A DNA stretch of 64,000 bases from Elmis aenea (GCA_947652605.1 OX393577.1:50753494-50817493), one strand, 5' to 3'. Shown: positions 1 through 11,968, counted from the first letter of the stretch. Program-made: numbers and translations. The notes: generated from the letters alone by a model not told the origin.

Positions 1-277
1 TTAAGATAAATTGGCAACGTCGCAAAAAAATGAAAAAAACAAAATACTGTCATATGGAGATTTTCTTGCTGAATTTGATTATGCAAAAATATACTGGGTG
101 TTCAATTAAAAAAAAATACCTTTAGTGACGCCCCACTTTTATGAAACACCCTGTATACTTGAAACTAATTTTAAAACATGCACGTCTAGAAAAACTATAA
201 GTTTCAATATAAATTTTTTTTTATTAAGTTGACATTAAGGGCATAAATGGACTTTATCGCACTAATGGCGCACCCTG
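1..277. mobile_element. Right part of a TA-flanked TIR element (left end outside window)
   Basis: The segment ends in GGCGCACCCTG followed by TA, the terminus shared by many elements here. The DNA after it matches the interior of the Harbinger copy at 14937-16476 from about 15486 on. In that copy the corresponding site reads CATATATGTACATT, so this element appears to have entered a TA inside the Harbinger element. Internal CACCCTGTA-like words near 100 and 150 suggest a composite. No coding sequence is recognised. Confidence 0.5.
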
Positions 278-279
278 TA

Positions 280-1246
280 TGTACATTGTACAGGGTGGCC
301 TATTTTCGATGCCCATACCTCGGTAATTATCAGAGATAGAAAAAAAAACTATGTACGTGGTCTAGATTTCTTTTTTTTGACACGAATTCATTGCCGTAAA
401 CAGATTTTTGATATCTTTTTTAATTTTCGAAATATAGCCAAAAACCGATTTTCGACAATTTTCAAAAATGGTAAATATCTCGCTTAAACAAAAAGATAGA
501 GAAAAAATCTAAAGATATTTTTGGCATGGTTTTTTGTCCTTAATAAGATAGCGATGTTCAATTGTTTTTTACTCATACTAATATTGATTTATTACACCTA
601 ACTTTGTTATTTTAAATGGCAACCATAAGCAAATTATATATTTTTGAAAAGTGCAAAAAATAAGCTTTCGATTTATGTCACAGCCAACTATGGTTGCCAT
701 TTAAAATAAGAAAGTTAGGTGTAATATATCAACATTCGTATGAGCAAAAAAAAATTGAACATCGCCATCTTATTAAGGACAAAAAACCATGCCAAAAATG
801 TCTCTAAAGTTTTCCTCCATCTTTTCGTTTAAGCGAGATATTTAACATTTTTGAAAATTGACGAAAATCGGTTTTTGGCTATATTTCGAAAATTAAAAAA
901 GATATCAAAAATCTGTTCACGAAATATAGGCCACCCTGTACTTTTTTACATTTTTACATAAACAAATAATTTTTATCTATTACAGTTTTCTATATTTGTC
1001 ATTTAAAACACCCTAGATTAGTTTTTATTTGAAAAAAACAGTTCTTATATGGAAACACTGAATGAGAACAAGTACGGCGGCATCCGAAATTGTCGAGATC
1101 ACCGACGGCTGCACAAACCGCTGCCGTCGACGGCGACGGCAATTTGCCGTCCCGCGCCTGTGTGTGAAAGCACCCATTTGATTACATTGAAGTCGGCAGC
1201 GCTGACGCCGACGGCAGCGGTTTTGCCGTCGTGTGTGAAAACGGCC
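280..1246. mobile_element. PIF/Harbinger element, right part, with nested foldback
   Basis: Positions about 950-1246 match 16180-16476 almost base for base, including the GC-rich terminal inverted repeat ending GTCGTGTGTGAAAACGGCC. The element is followed by TTA, a typical 3 bp PIF/Harbinger target site. Its left part is cut off by the element ending at 277 and the window edge. The small frame at 1049 merely reads through the terminal repeat, and I do not regard it as a gene. Confidence 0.7.
291..938. mobile_element. 648 bp foldback element (copy 1) inside Harbinger
   Basis: It starts CAGGGTGGCCTATTTTCG and ends ATATAGGCCACCCTG, with TA on both sides. The two halves are inverted copies of each other for roughly 300 bp each, for example the ATGGCAACCAT / ATGGTTGCCAT blocks near the centre. 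There is no reading frame, so it is a non-autonomous Tc1/mariner-type MITE. A copy of the same length lies at 15497-16144 in the same host element. Confidence 0.8.
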
Positions 1247-2309
1247 TTACAATCGCACCATTCGAATATTATTAATAGCTTTCTTCACAGTATCATCTAT
1301 TTTGAATTTATTATAGCAAGTTATTCGTTATAATTATTAAATTTAGCGGAAGCGATGGCATAATAGATTAATTAAAAATTATATAATCGCATTGATGTAT
1401 TTTTGGAAACGAAAATTTTATCGATCCAACACAACATGTGCACTGTTAACAGTTTGTGTGGACTTTGATCCTCAAAGCTATCAAACCTGGTCAGCCATGT
1501 TATCCACTCGTGAGGATTTGGAGCTACATTAAATAAAAAAGTGCATCCAAACAAAGCGAAATAACACACTAAAATTTCATCTTAATGTAAGTATGTACAA
1601 AATTACGAGCAGGTGAACTAAAAACATTAAACATAAATAAAAACTTAAAGCAATAAACACGAGAGAAAACACAGAGCGAAAGAAATAAATTAAAAATTTA
1701 CTTTATGATATCGACTCCCGTCAATTTTCTCCAGGGCCATATTTGAGAACGTAGCTACCAATGAAATTTATTTATTAATATTTTTACCCTGACGTATAAA
1801 ATAAAAATACATACGATGAGAATTCCAATAACACAATTTAATATAATATACAGTTGAGCAAACTAATAACCCAGTTATTCCGTGCAAAAAATTAGTATCC
1901 CATAAGTATTAAACTTCTAGACTTTATTTGTTATTTGCCCAAAAAAAAATTCTGTACAAATATTTCAGTTTTAAAACATTTGAACGTCGCTACAACTTAA
2001 GCTAGAATGTGCATGTAATTTTTTTGCTAATTTAATCGAATCTCTTATCGTTTGTATTAAAAAAATCTTCATTATGGCCAGAATTTTTCGTTGCACTGCA
2101 GAAATGCTAAATATACTACTAAAATGGGGTTCTAGTAGGCGTTTATCATGGGCGCCATCAGGTTGGTGTTAGAGTGCATTTGCACCCCACAAAATAATTA
2201 GGAAAATGGAATATGCTTGAAATATCAGAATAAATAAAAATGAAGTGGTTATCGATATCGATGTCACATTGGCGTGTAAGCTTCATTAAATAGTCATGTA
2301 GCTCTAGAG
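1247..2309. other. No gene recognised
   Basis: AT-rich sequence without a frame that resembles a known protein. The frame at 1372-1569 (minus, 65 codons) has no recognisable domain. A GTAAGTATG word near 1585 looks like a splice donor, but nothing else supports an exon. Confidence 0.4.
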
Positions 2310-2678
2310 CAGGGGTCGCAAACTGGCGGCCCGCGGGCCGGATACGGCCCTTGAAGGCTCTATACCCAGCCCGCGGCCTCAACCATTGGTTAAATATCGT
2401 CGCTTTCTTGCCCATTTTTCCTTACTTCGTCTCTTAAATACGGCCCGCGTCACATACATCTAACTTACTGACATTTGAGTATGCGACCCCTGCTCTAGAG
2501 AGTTTACTGCCTCCTGAAGCTAGGAACAATCGGGACGGAGTATGTCCGAAGCACAATGTCCTTTGCACCCCCTACAGTGGACTTATGGGTGCGCCAATGG
2601 AGTATATTTTTAAATTATTTTATACCGTCTTAAAAAAAAAACTGTCGTTTTCAGGAAAAAAAACGATAAACACCTACT
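2134..2678. mobile_element. Possible TIR element surrounding the hAT MITE
   Basis: AGTAGGCGTTTATC at the left and GATAAACACCTACT at the right are inverted copies with one mismatch. They enclose the hAT MITE at 2310-2492. Blocks containing TTTGCACCCC and GCGCC also recur inside. No clean target duplication was seen, so the call is tentative. Confidence 0.35.
2310..2492. mobile_element. hAT-type MITE, 183 bp
   Basis: Perfect 8 bp target duplications CTCTAGAG (2302-2309 and 2493-2500) flank an element that begins CAGGGGTCGCA and ends TGCGACCCCTG, the classical hAT terminus. The interior is rich in GGCCCGCGG-like words and stands out as GC-rich against its AT-rich surroundings. It is too short to code and must have been moved by a transposase made elsewhere. 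Confidence 0.9.
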
Positions 2679-3252
2679 TGTAATCTGTTCCATAAATACA
2701 ATATTTTGGTAAAAAAAAAAATAAAAACGCAGTTTCACTTGACCCTTAAGTAATTTAAGTTATACAAATGATAATGAATTACTTAAATTATATTAATTAG
2801 AATAAAAAACAGATAAATAATGTTAAGCTTCAAATAATTTTTCAGTGTTTAGAACCTTTCCACATCAAATTAATACTAAAATACATTCATAATTATGTTA
2901 CTGTAAGAGCCCACAAATTGGTAAATCTTAGTTTTACCGGTAAATCCTAGCATTTACTATAGTGAGGTGGTTTAAGTCCAAAAAAAAAGGTTTTTGAAGC
3001 ATTTGTGTTTTATAACTATTTATTGTGATATTGTGAACATGGCTAAATTTGAACATTATGAATTGTTTAATATGTTAGAATTTACATTGTAAATGACAAA
3101 AACGTAGCGGATGCTGGCTGCAGAATTTACTTGGAAATAACGTTCAGTTGTTTATTAATTGCAATCATCACTTGTTTACGAAATCATGGCAAACTTCGAT
3201 AATGAAATTTTTACAAAATTAGCTATTTCTCGGTTATTTTTTGCAACAAATA
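2501..3252. other. No gene recognised
   Basis: AT-rich unique-looking DNA. Apart from the possible outer TIR near 2665-2678, nothing was identified. Confidence 0.4.
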
Positions 3253-4233
3253 CCGGGTGTAAATAAAGTGTGGAGTGTGGTACACCCCCTTTTTTTAGTT
3301 TTGATTTTAGGTTTATACATATATTATGTGCAAAAAACCTGGTCTTTTGTTTGAGCACATGCACACAATTATTTCATTTCCTGTTTCGCCAAAAATGACC
3401 CCAACTTTGTTATTTTAAAAGGAACACCCTGTATATTTTTACATTTTTGGAAAGAGGAAGCGATTTTAGATACAATTGCACTATTTTGGTTAATTTTTAT
3501 AACCTCAAATAATTTTTGAAACAAAATTTAATTTTTTATTAAGTGTGCCGTGACCTGCATAAATTGAATTTTATCATGTCAACAACGTTTTTGTACATTT
3601 TAATTGACATTAAGGTAACGTTAATTGGCTTTGAAGGTTGCGGATTCAGTTTTTTGACAAAAAGTCATATTTTTTTAAAATGGAACTATCGTGGTACAAG
3701 CGGTTATTTAAATGAAGCATCTTCTAACGAATCCATCGATACCAATAACTTGTATTTTTATTAAGAGTCTGCTTCAAAAACTTTAAATTATTGTCAAGAT
3801 TTATTAAGAGATCCTGTTAATCGCAGTGGACAGTGTGTTCAAAACAAAAACAAAGGTGCTACGGAAGATCGCTGTGGAAACAAACAAATGCTTGTTTTTG
3901 TATGTCATTGCGGTGGTAGAAAAATGATTACAGTCATTAAATTAAAACTTGATAAAAAATTTGATTTTGGTTCAAATATTATTATAAAAATTAACCAAAA
4001 TAGTGCAGTTGTATCTAAATCGCTTTCTCTTTTCAAAAATGTAAAAAAATAAAGGGTATTCCATTTAAAATAACAAACTTGGGGTCATTTCCGGCGAAAG
4101 CGGAAGTGAAACGATTGTGCGCAAGCACTTAAAAAATCCGGTTTTTTGCACATATCATATGTCTAAAATTTCATTATCCTAAAATCAAAACTAAAGGAAA
4201 AAAGGGGTTGTACCACACTTTGTTTACACCCGA
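3253..4233. mobile_element. CCGGGTG foldback family, copy A (981 bp, degraded)
   Basis: TA-CCGGGTGTAAAT at the left is answered by ATTT/GTTTACACCCGA-TA at the right. The arms (about 3253-3500 and 4010-4233) are inverted versions of each other and match the better preserved copies at 39417-40701 and 43590-44876. The right arm lacks several hundred bases present in those copies. The frames at 3176 (minus) and 3543 (plus) are shadows of the arms. Confidence 0.75.
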
Positions 4234-4247
4234 TATATAAAACTATA

Positions 4248-4603
4248 TATTTTTGAAAAGCTAAAAAAATTATCTTTTATATAGTCATGGCCAACTAGGG
4301 TTTTTATTTAAAAAAATTCAAGTTTACTTCACATCTCAAAGTCAAGGTCCCTAAAAATTTTTAATTTTCATGTTTAAATTATGCTCAAAAATTTGCATTA
4401 AAAACCTTCATAACATTTTGTTCTATTTTTATAAATTAAAAGTTATAGTAAACTTTCAAAAACGATGAAATTTCATTTTTCATTTGTAGTGCCAAAATGG
4501 AAAGCGATATGAAAAATATCCCAACAGACCGGTATAAGATTTTCGCTAACTATTAGATAAACCGAGATACCCCGTAGTATATTCGAATTTGGTCCACCCT
4601 GTA
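4248..4603 (+). repeat. Interspersed repeat shared with 56611-57008
   Basis: Starts near GAAAAGCTAAAAAAATT and runs through ATGGCCAACTAGGGTTT to ATTCGAATTTGGTCCACCCTG-TA. The same order of blocks occurs at 56611-57008 in the same orientation with moderate divergence. It looks like one half of a TA-CAGGGTG type element. No coding potential is seen. Confidence 0.6.
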
Positions 4604-5712
4604 TACTTTACAAACACAGGCTTGCTGGTTTTTAAGCGTGATTTTAATAAAAATCTGAGTACAATTATTAAACATCGGAAATCGGCGAAGACAGAGTTTA
4701 ATCTGCTAGGTTTAATACTAATTAAAAAACCAATTTAACCCAACCTAAATTTTTAAAAGTTGGTAGTTTTTAGTTTGTTAGGTACTCAACAATTTTTAAT
4801 TACTACTCCTACTATAGTATAGTTGTCAAGTTAATATAGTGTATAAAATCCACAAACAATTACTTAAAACATTTACCAAATGTGAACAAAAACTGTTTAA
4901 AAAAATTTGTGTACAAACGTTTCATGTTCTTTACGGCTTATTTGTATGCCACATGTATCAATTAAAATGGTCAAATAGCGAATTAATCATCGGATCGAAG
5001 GGCGTTATTTACTTTCATCCTGTGTAACAAGGCGATTAGTTTAAACGTAATTACGTAACGATTTCAAATTGTAGCGTGATAACCAGCAAACAATTAATCT
5101 TACAATGGCGATTGTATCGCAATGAGTTTATTTGTAATAAAGTTGAATATGTTCCTGAAACTTGGGAGATAAACGCGCACGCCTGATAGGACAAATGCAA
5201 GGTTCTCACTATTAGGATCATTCTTAGTCTAGAATTTGCGGTTGGGTGCTCAAATGTGACTCACTAAACGTAGATATTCTTGTTCTCACGCACGAGGGTT
5301 ATGTACAGCTCTGACTTGGATCAGTAAACATTAAATTTACACGGTATATCCAACCAACACTAGTCTGTCGTAAAAGCAGATGTCTAAAGAATGAGATGGA
5401 TTAACGCGATTCAAGTGATTATTGTTGAAAACAAAACAGGATGGAACTCGGCCAACTTGTGGAAAAAAATTAGGTTTATTCGGGGTAAAAGTAATTAATG
5501 CTATATGCAGATGCTAATTTGCAGATTAAAAATGGTGATAGTCTACATAAGGTGCAGATATCTATGTTTATATCACTATGTTGAGAATTTTTTGGGTTTT
5601 TAATATCTGAATTGTTTAAGTTTTTATTGCCATTAAAGCGGATGTATAAGCTGGTTTAAATTTGAATATTAAAAAAATATATACGATAAAAAAACAGCAG
5701 GAAGATACTATA
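4604..5712. other. No gene recognised
   Basis: AT-rich sequence. The 62-codon frame at 4839-5027 has no recognisable domain and no context that supports it. Confidence 0.4.
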
Positions 5713-7868
5713 CCGGGTCATTCAATTTGACTGTCGCACCCCTATAACTTTGTCATTTTAATTAAAAAAACTCCATAAACTTTACATTTTTGCAAATCGC
5801 AGAAAATTCTTTTTAAAATTAAGTTAAAATGTTCTACGATGAAATATTACCCACCGGTGATAGTCAACTGTTTTTTAGAAATTACAAAGTATACTTTTAT
5901 GAATTCACTCTAATGGAGAATTTAATTCTTAATCCGATGGTGCCTTAAAAAATAAACATACCTACATGAGAAAAAATGTTATGAAATGAAATTTTAAAGT
6001 ATGTATTACTTTTCCCAAAATCTTAGCCATCTTTGTTTTTAACATGACAAAGCACGATCAAATCTTAACAGTTTCTATATAACTAATAACCTAAATGGAC
6101 TAAAGTAAAATGAGAACAAAAAATCAACGGTTCCATCTAGGGACTAAAAACGAAAAAAATTCCGTTCGTTTCTGTTCGGAACGGAAACGAAATATATCGT
6201 TTTCGTTCTTTTCGTTCTGACCGAAAAAATTCTTTTTACGTTTTCGTGAACCGAAATAATAACGGTTAAAACCGGTTTTACAATATTTTTTTTGTCGTCA
6301 AAAAAGCATTTTTTTTTTTCTAGTCACCTCAACCCTCTATAAATACGATAACAACATTTGCGTCTCAACTAAAATATAAACGATGCGATGGGGTTTGATG
6401 CTCACGGACAGCATATTTTAGACTGGCGAACCGCCGCCATATTAAATTTACCAAATCGTTAAACACATTAACATTTAACCATTTTATTAAGTTTAACACC
6501 CGTAAGGTGCAAAAACACAACGTGATTAGCTTAAATTAGACACACGATATGAAAATATATTGCTGTTTTAAATTTGTTTTAGTACTAAAAATCTATGCAT
6601 TTGAATAAGATCCTGCTGTAATTATTTAAAAAGACAAAAGAATGAATTCAAGTGGATAATTTACTAAATGTTATAAATAAAAAAGATATTTAAAAAAAAA
6701 CCTATATTAACTTGAAATATACTTTAACTTTATAGTTTGTACATACCATACAATATACGTTTTCACATTCCGTTAAATCTTACTAGCAACACATCTTCCA
6801 ATAAATCTTCTTTTACATTAGTCCTTTTCGAAGTAAGAATAAATTTTACTATTATTATGTCTAAACGCAAATAAAACATACACATTGATAATATATATCC
6901 AATCAGGTGTATATTCTATGATATATAGATGATCTAAAAAACAAATTAGAAATAGAGAATATCTGTACCGATAATTGTGTTACACGAAATTGTAAGTATA
7001 AACAATAAAGTTGTTAATACATATTCACGTAAATATATGGAGAAAAGTGAAGCTCACTCATTTCAAGTGAGATTTTTTACTGCCTCGTGGAGTCTCCCCA
7101 GCGCAGAAGGTAAATTCGCGTTTGTATTTAACAAATAAAATTGAAATAGCAGGAAAACCGGTTAAAACCGGTTTTGGAAAATATTTATTTCGTTTTCGTT
7201 CTTGAACGAAAAATAATAATTTCGTTTTCGGTTTCGTTTTCGTTTTCGTTCTTAAAAAAATTTCGGTTAATTTCGTTAAACGTTTTCGTTTTCGTTCCGT
7301 TCTCAATCCCTGGTTCCATCTCAATACCAAATATTAGTGTTTAAAATTTCCAAAGTGTCCAGTGTCCACTATCTGCTCCCAAACATAGTTGTACTATGTA
7401 TGTAACGTTTTGAATACACATTTACAAAAACCATTTAGCAAAACTTCCATAATCAATTTGATACTCACAATATTATGGTTCTTCGTTAAAAATAATTATT
7501 ATGTAATTACATAAGTTATAAACTCTCAATTACTACAGCGGTCGTGTTTTGTCTGGTCAAATACAAATATTGCTAGAATCTTTTTGAAAATATTAAATAA
7601 TTTTGAAGCTCATTTTTCATAGCATATTTTATGCATGTTTATTTTTGTAATGCATGATCATATTCGATATTGAATTCTCAATTAGAATAAATGAGAAATG
7701 CATACCTACCTATTATATAATTATAAAAAAGTTGACTATTGCCGGTTTGCTATAAATCATTAGAAACAAAATTTAACATCATTGTTCAATTTTCCGCAAT
7801 TAACAAAAATATAAGGCTAATCGTTGTGCCCCATTATAGGAGTGCGATAGTCAAACTGAATCACCCGG
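5713..7868. mobile_element. TA-CCGGGT TIR element split by a hAT insertion
   Basis: The left end CCGGGTCATTCAATTTGACT and the right end AGTCAAACTGAATCACCCGG form imperfect inverted repeats of about 35 bp. The left end is preceded by TA. On the right the expected TA reads TG. Removing the nested hAT element and one 8 bp duplication leaves about 970 bp with no reading frame, so this is a non-autonomous mariner-like element. A related left end lies at 41435. Confidence 0.75.
6138..7312. mobile_element. Non-autonomous hAT-like element, copy 1 (1175 bp)
   Basis: Exact 8 bp duplications GTTCCATC lie at 6130-6137 and 7313-7320. The ends read TAGGGACTAAAAACG and CGTTCTCAATCCCTG, and the first and last ~120 bp are full of ACGAAAACGA-type words in inverted orientation. 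The interior has no transposase. A second copy at 25132-27051 is collinear. The minus-strand frame at 7058-7330 only reads the terminal repeats. Confidence 0.9.
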
Positions 7869-8749
7869 TGTACAGGATATTTTTATAATCATAACAACAC
7901 ACAATCGCTATATGATGAATAGATCATTAAACTTTAGATTTTCAGTGATACATTTTTTTTATTGCTCTGTAGTGATAAAAATAACTAATTCATTAACTTA
8001 ATTAACATCTACTCTGATTACCGAAGGAGCTCGTATTTACTGCCCAAATTTAATTTCATACACCTTCCACCAACTTTGTACAAATATTACTACTGAAGAC
8101 AAATAACATACTAAAACAAACAGCAGAAAATGTACTCAAAACTTGCACTCAGCTGACAAATTTGATTACTTAATTAATTGAGTAACGCTTTTCATAATTA
8201 ACTCTTTTTTCAATACAGTTTTATGATTATATAATTTTTCTACTAGCTTACACTTTTGACATGTCTTAATATTAACTGCCAGTTTTTTCTACACGCGTTT
8301 TACAAAAAAAAACATGCAATTAAGAACATTAAAAGTGTCACCAGTACGGCAATATAAATATATATAAATTTGCAAACTAACAATATAATGATGTTTGTTA
8401 TTGTATAAAGCTTACAAAATGCTAAAAAAAAATGCTGAATAAGATTCCAACCATAAAAATTAAATAAAGCAAATGTACGCAGACGAATAAACTACAGTAT
8501 TATGTCAGGAAAAATCAAGATTTAAAAGATTATTTTATATTGCACTAATTATTTATTCTTTAATATGAGCTACTTCTGTTGTACTGTGTTGGATTACTGC
8601 AAAACAAAAATACTAGTTTAAAAAAAAAAAATTGCATTACGCATCATCAAATCGCAAAAACTGAACCCAATTACTTTTATTGTTAAAATAGAAAACCAAA
8701 ACGTATATCTATGATATGCAAGGTGTTCCACTATCTTTTTTCACTATAA
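7869..8749. other. No gene recognised
   Basis: AT-rich sequence without identified genes or repeats. Confidence 0.4.
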
Positions 8750-8947
8750 AGCTGGGTTTACATTAGTCATGTGAGTGGATCAACTCACATGAACTCATTT
8801 GACATGAACGCCAAATGACCTTGTATAATTCATGTCAGTTGATCATTTGAACGGAATCATTTCTCAGTTGAAACAAGTTTGACTTTTCATTCATTTCAAT
8901 TGTTTCAAAATGGCGAAAAGTCGATGGTCAGAGGATAAATCTATTAA

Positions 8948-9920
8948 TCCTGGAGTAGGCGTGTGGTTGCCATGTTGTGTCACCCAGTTATTTTCAAAAT
9001 AAGTTATTTTTAAAACAGCCGCACGGGGCATTTTTGGATTATCAGTACCTGCTCAAAACACATTCCGCTTGGTTTTCAGTTTGCAGGCGACTTCTGTCTT
9101 GTACAGTTGTGTAGTAAAAAAGTGTTTTTTGAAGCGGTTAACGGGTGTCACCCACTCGACTAAACTGGTAAGTTTTATTTTTTGAATTTTATTTGTAATT
9201 TTATTGATTTTTTAAATTATTATTTGTATAGCAATTGTGTTAAATGGGATAATTGTTATTTTATAGGTTAGGTTATAGGTTTATAAAGATGGCGGAACCA
9301 AAAAAACGCAAAGTTGAAACAAGTATGGATCCTAATGTTTGGATGAAATGGTTTGAGGAATGCGAATCAGACACTGAAGAAGATAACAATGATGAGAGAG
9401 AGAGATAAAATAAAGAGGAATGAATTTCTAGAAAATATTGCGTGGGAGTTGATAAAACCTCAAATATCTAGAAGAACGGAAAATGATAGTGTAAGGGTGA
9501 AAATCAGACGAAGGGCGAAATTACTTTTAGGAATACCACAAATGAAAGAAAACATTTCGGAGTGAAGAGAAAATAGAGGACGTTGTCAGGAATGTGGACG
9601 AAGCAGGGACAAGACAACGCGAAGATTTTGTGTAAAATGTGTACAGTTGATGTGCGTAGAGCATTTGAAGGACGTTTGTGTTAGGTGTCACGAATAAAAA
9701 TTAAATATAAGTGTTCTTATTAAACTAAGCTCTTAAAAAATATTTTATGTATTTTTTTTAAATTTTAGTAGTTAAAATATGTTTATTATTAATAAAACTT
9801 TGTATTAAATAAATTTATTTCTAACCTCAACTGCCAAAATATGCTTAAAAGGGTTGGGTGACATTTTTGTCACCCACTCGCCCGTTCTTGTTTGTTAATG
9901 CCACACGCCTAGTCCAGGGT
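8948..9920 (+). mobile_element. Internally deleted piggyBac element, 973 bp
   Basis: TTAA occurs on both sides (8944-8947, 9921-9924). The ends are CCTGGAGTAGGCGTGTGG and CCACACGCCTAGTCCAGG, inverted with one mismatch. A second inverted motif, GTCACCC, lies near each end. Inside are only the first and last parts of a piggyBac transposase. The site of entry is inside the MADF frame, and removing the element with one TTAA restores continuity of that frame. Confidence 0.85.
9289..9697 (+). pseudogene. piggyBac transposase remnant (N-terminus joined to C-terminus)
   Basis: ATG at 9289 opens a 39-residue acidic N-terminal piece containing PKKRKV, a classical monopartite nuclear localisation signal, and ending at TAA near 9408. 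In another frame, from about 9387, comes a C-terminal piece with the RNEFLENIAWELIKPQI pattern of piggyBac transposases. After one in-frame TGA (9563-9565) the same frame continues as a cysteine-rich zinc domain (C-x2-C...C-x2-C...C-x2-H...C-x2-C) to TAA at 9697. The whole catalytic core is missing. A full piggyBac transposase is around 600 residues, so most of the gene has been deleted and the element cannot move itself. Confidence 0.8.
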
Positions 9921-10352
9921 TTAAGTTTCTGACTGTATATGAAAATTACGAGTGTTTGTGTAATTCAGAAAGCAATGATTATAAAAATAAATAATTAAGA
10001 GCAAGCGCTATAAAAAGCGTAGTGGGTGATATACGGGAATTATAAGTAAATTTTTGTAATTGATCAAATCTTCTGATTGCAATTCGCACAACAGACTTCT
10101 AGAGGCACCTTAGACTCCTCTACGATGAATCCCGTGTTTCGGCCATACCCTCGTTTTTCGGTATTTTTTCTTACGCAATTTCTTTATTAATTTTTTAGCT
10201 ACAATTGTTACAGATTGAAGAACTTCCACTTTCGCCATCTTGAATTATCTAATACAATGCAATTCAAATGAAGCGTGTAAACATGCAATTGCTTTCATGT
10301 CAGATGAATTCATGTGAGTTAATCCGCTCACATGACTAATGTAAATCCAGCT

Positions 10353-11531
10353 TTAGGATCTCGAAAACTATAGTCACTGAGTCCGTTAATTAGACAAAAA
10401 TGTGTAGAATATTTGCGAAAATCTCAAAATGTTTACAAGATATTCTGAAAATAAACAGAAACATACAAAATTTATTTGTTTAAATTCTCGATCTCTTTTG
10501 TTTTTGAGGATACATCTAATAAAATAGGTATTATTAGTTATGGAATGTGAGGAATCGAACAATGGAATGCGTTTACAGTCGGCCTTAATTTTTTGCGCCA
10601 TCAAATAAAACCACAACCATTTATAACATAAAAGTTAGAAGTTACCAAATGTGTCAAAAATTATAAATTGAAAAAGTTGGTTTCCAATCTAGCAGGCCGT
10701 TAATCAATAGGTGACAAATGAATTTGCATATAATCTATTGTACTATCTATTTATCACTAGTTAAAGTTGTAAAACGAATTATATTGGTAAAATTATATTG
10801 TTACTTTGTTAATTAACAATATTATTATTAACCGTTTATCACACTTTATAATGAGAAATGTACGGGATCACAAAAATAATTGAAATCTGTATCAATTGTA
10901 GCTTATTAGCCATGGACCACGGAGCCTGGATGAAAAATATAATATTACCCATACAGTTCAGGATATTTTGTATAGTTCAGAGCCGTTTTTTTTTGTTTCT
11001 GTACATGCAAAATAAGAGTGCATAATAAACGCAGCTAAATTAAACGTCGCAAACAACTGAGAGAGTTAAAAATCGAATTGATGAGCATATAATTTGTAAT
11101 TATGTTGCTGTTTTTATAAAAGACAGTTATGATTGAAATTTTATCAATTTTCATACAACTATTGCATTTTTAATTGATATTAAACGTTGAAAAACTGCAA
11201 AAAAAAACAGTACAAGTATCATTTCGTTTATGTACTGACACAGGTACATATCTAATTTAGCCTATTTAAAATAGCCTAAATGAAAATGTATTTTATGTTT
11301 GTCACTGAACACAATTCCGTTAACAACTTTATACTTACCTACAATAAATAAAAAACATAAAAGTCGCATTTTTCGGTACTTCATCTTTTTTCGCAACATT
11401 TCAGATTATCTCAAATTTAAAAATCAGATTTGTAATCAACCAAGATTCCTTATATTTTGTGCACAACAGCAGTTTAGCTCAGAACAATAAAGTAAAAATC
11501 TAACGAAAAAAATCGTCACTTCTTTCATTCT
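10353..11531. other. No gene recognised
   Basis: AT-rich. The short frames at 10386-10616 (minus) and 11299-11490 (plus) lack recognisable domains. Confidence 0.4.
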
Positions 11532-11968
11532 ACAGCCCCTCCAATTTACAAAATTGTAGCGTAGCCGACACAGCACAATCAAAAATGTTTACAGCACACG
11601 CCAGCACAACGCTAGCACAACATTGTCCAAACAAAATGTTTAAATTACGTGTTGGGGGGGCTAGCTTGTCCACAGCCCCTCCAATTTAAATCAAAATTGT
11701 AGCGTAACTGAACAAGCACAATTAAAAATTTTAACAGCACACGCCATCACAAGGCTAGCACAACATCTGTCTAAACAAAATGTTTAAATTACGTGTTGGG
11801 GGGGGGACTATCATGTCCACAGCGCCCCCCAAATTAAAATTGAATTTGTAGCCTAACGAAACCAGCACAATCAAAATGTTTAACAGCACACGCCAGCACA
11901 AGGCTAGCACAACATTCTACATGAAAAAAAAGTTACATTTCAAATGTGGAGGGGGGCAGGACATGGAC
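11532..11968. repeat. Tandem repeat, three units of ~140-147 bp
   Basis: Units begin at 11532, 11672 and 11819, each with ACAGC(C/G)CCYCC. Each passes through TTGTAGC, AGCACAAT, CAGCACACGCCA and GCTAGCACAACAT. The first two units end with TTACGTGTTGGGGGG before the next begins; the third ends with a different G-run. Units differ by point changes and small indels, so the array is not brand new. Confidence 0.85.

Larger units (their letters stand above)
8910..10050 (+). pseudogene. MADF-domain protein of a PIF-type element, interrupted
   Basis: From ATG at 8910 the frame reads MAKSRWSEDKSI, then is broken by the piggyBac insertion at TTAA (8944-8947). It resumes at about 9921 with KFLTVYENYECLCNSES and stops at TAA within the following AAATAA; more MADF-like residues (RASAIKSVVGDI) follow the stop. 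The pattern W-S-x-D-K...F-L-x-x-Y-x-x-Y-x-C-L-x-N is the start of the MADF DNA-binding domain, which in PIF elements helps the transposase. Two breaks (insertion and stop) make it a pseudogene. The right limit is approximate. Confidence 0.65.
8750..10352. mobile_element. PIF/Harbinger-like element carrying a MADF gene, split by piggyBac
   Basis: The ends AGCTGGGTTTACATTAGTCA and TGACTAATGTAAATCCAGCT are inverted repeats. They continue inward with matching ATGTGAG / CTCACAT and TTCATGTCA blocks. Flanking triplets are TAA and TTA, near the 3 bp targets of PIF/Harbinger elements. Inside lies a broken MADF-domain reading frame, a usual second gene of PIF-type elements. A shorter element with a related AGCTGG terminus is at 38013-38403. 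Confidence 0.7.

Noticed and set aside
1049..1333. 94-codon frame repeated at 16279-16479
   Set aside because: It reads through the GC-rich Harbinger terminal repeat in both copies; the shared sequence is explained by the transposon.
9280..9310. TTAGG-like words (GGTTAGGTTATAGG) as telomeric repeat
   Set aside because: Only two imperfect units, inside a piggyBac relic.
9289..9330. PKKRKV as evidence of vector or viral DNA contamination
   Set aside because: It lies inside TTAA-flanked piggyBac sequence with a native-looking frame; the motif is a common natural nuclear signal.
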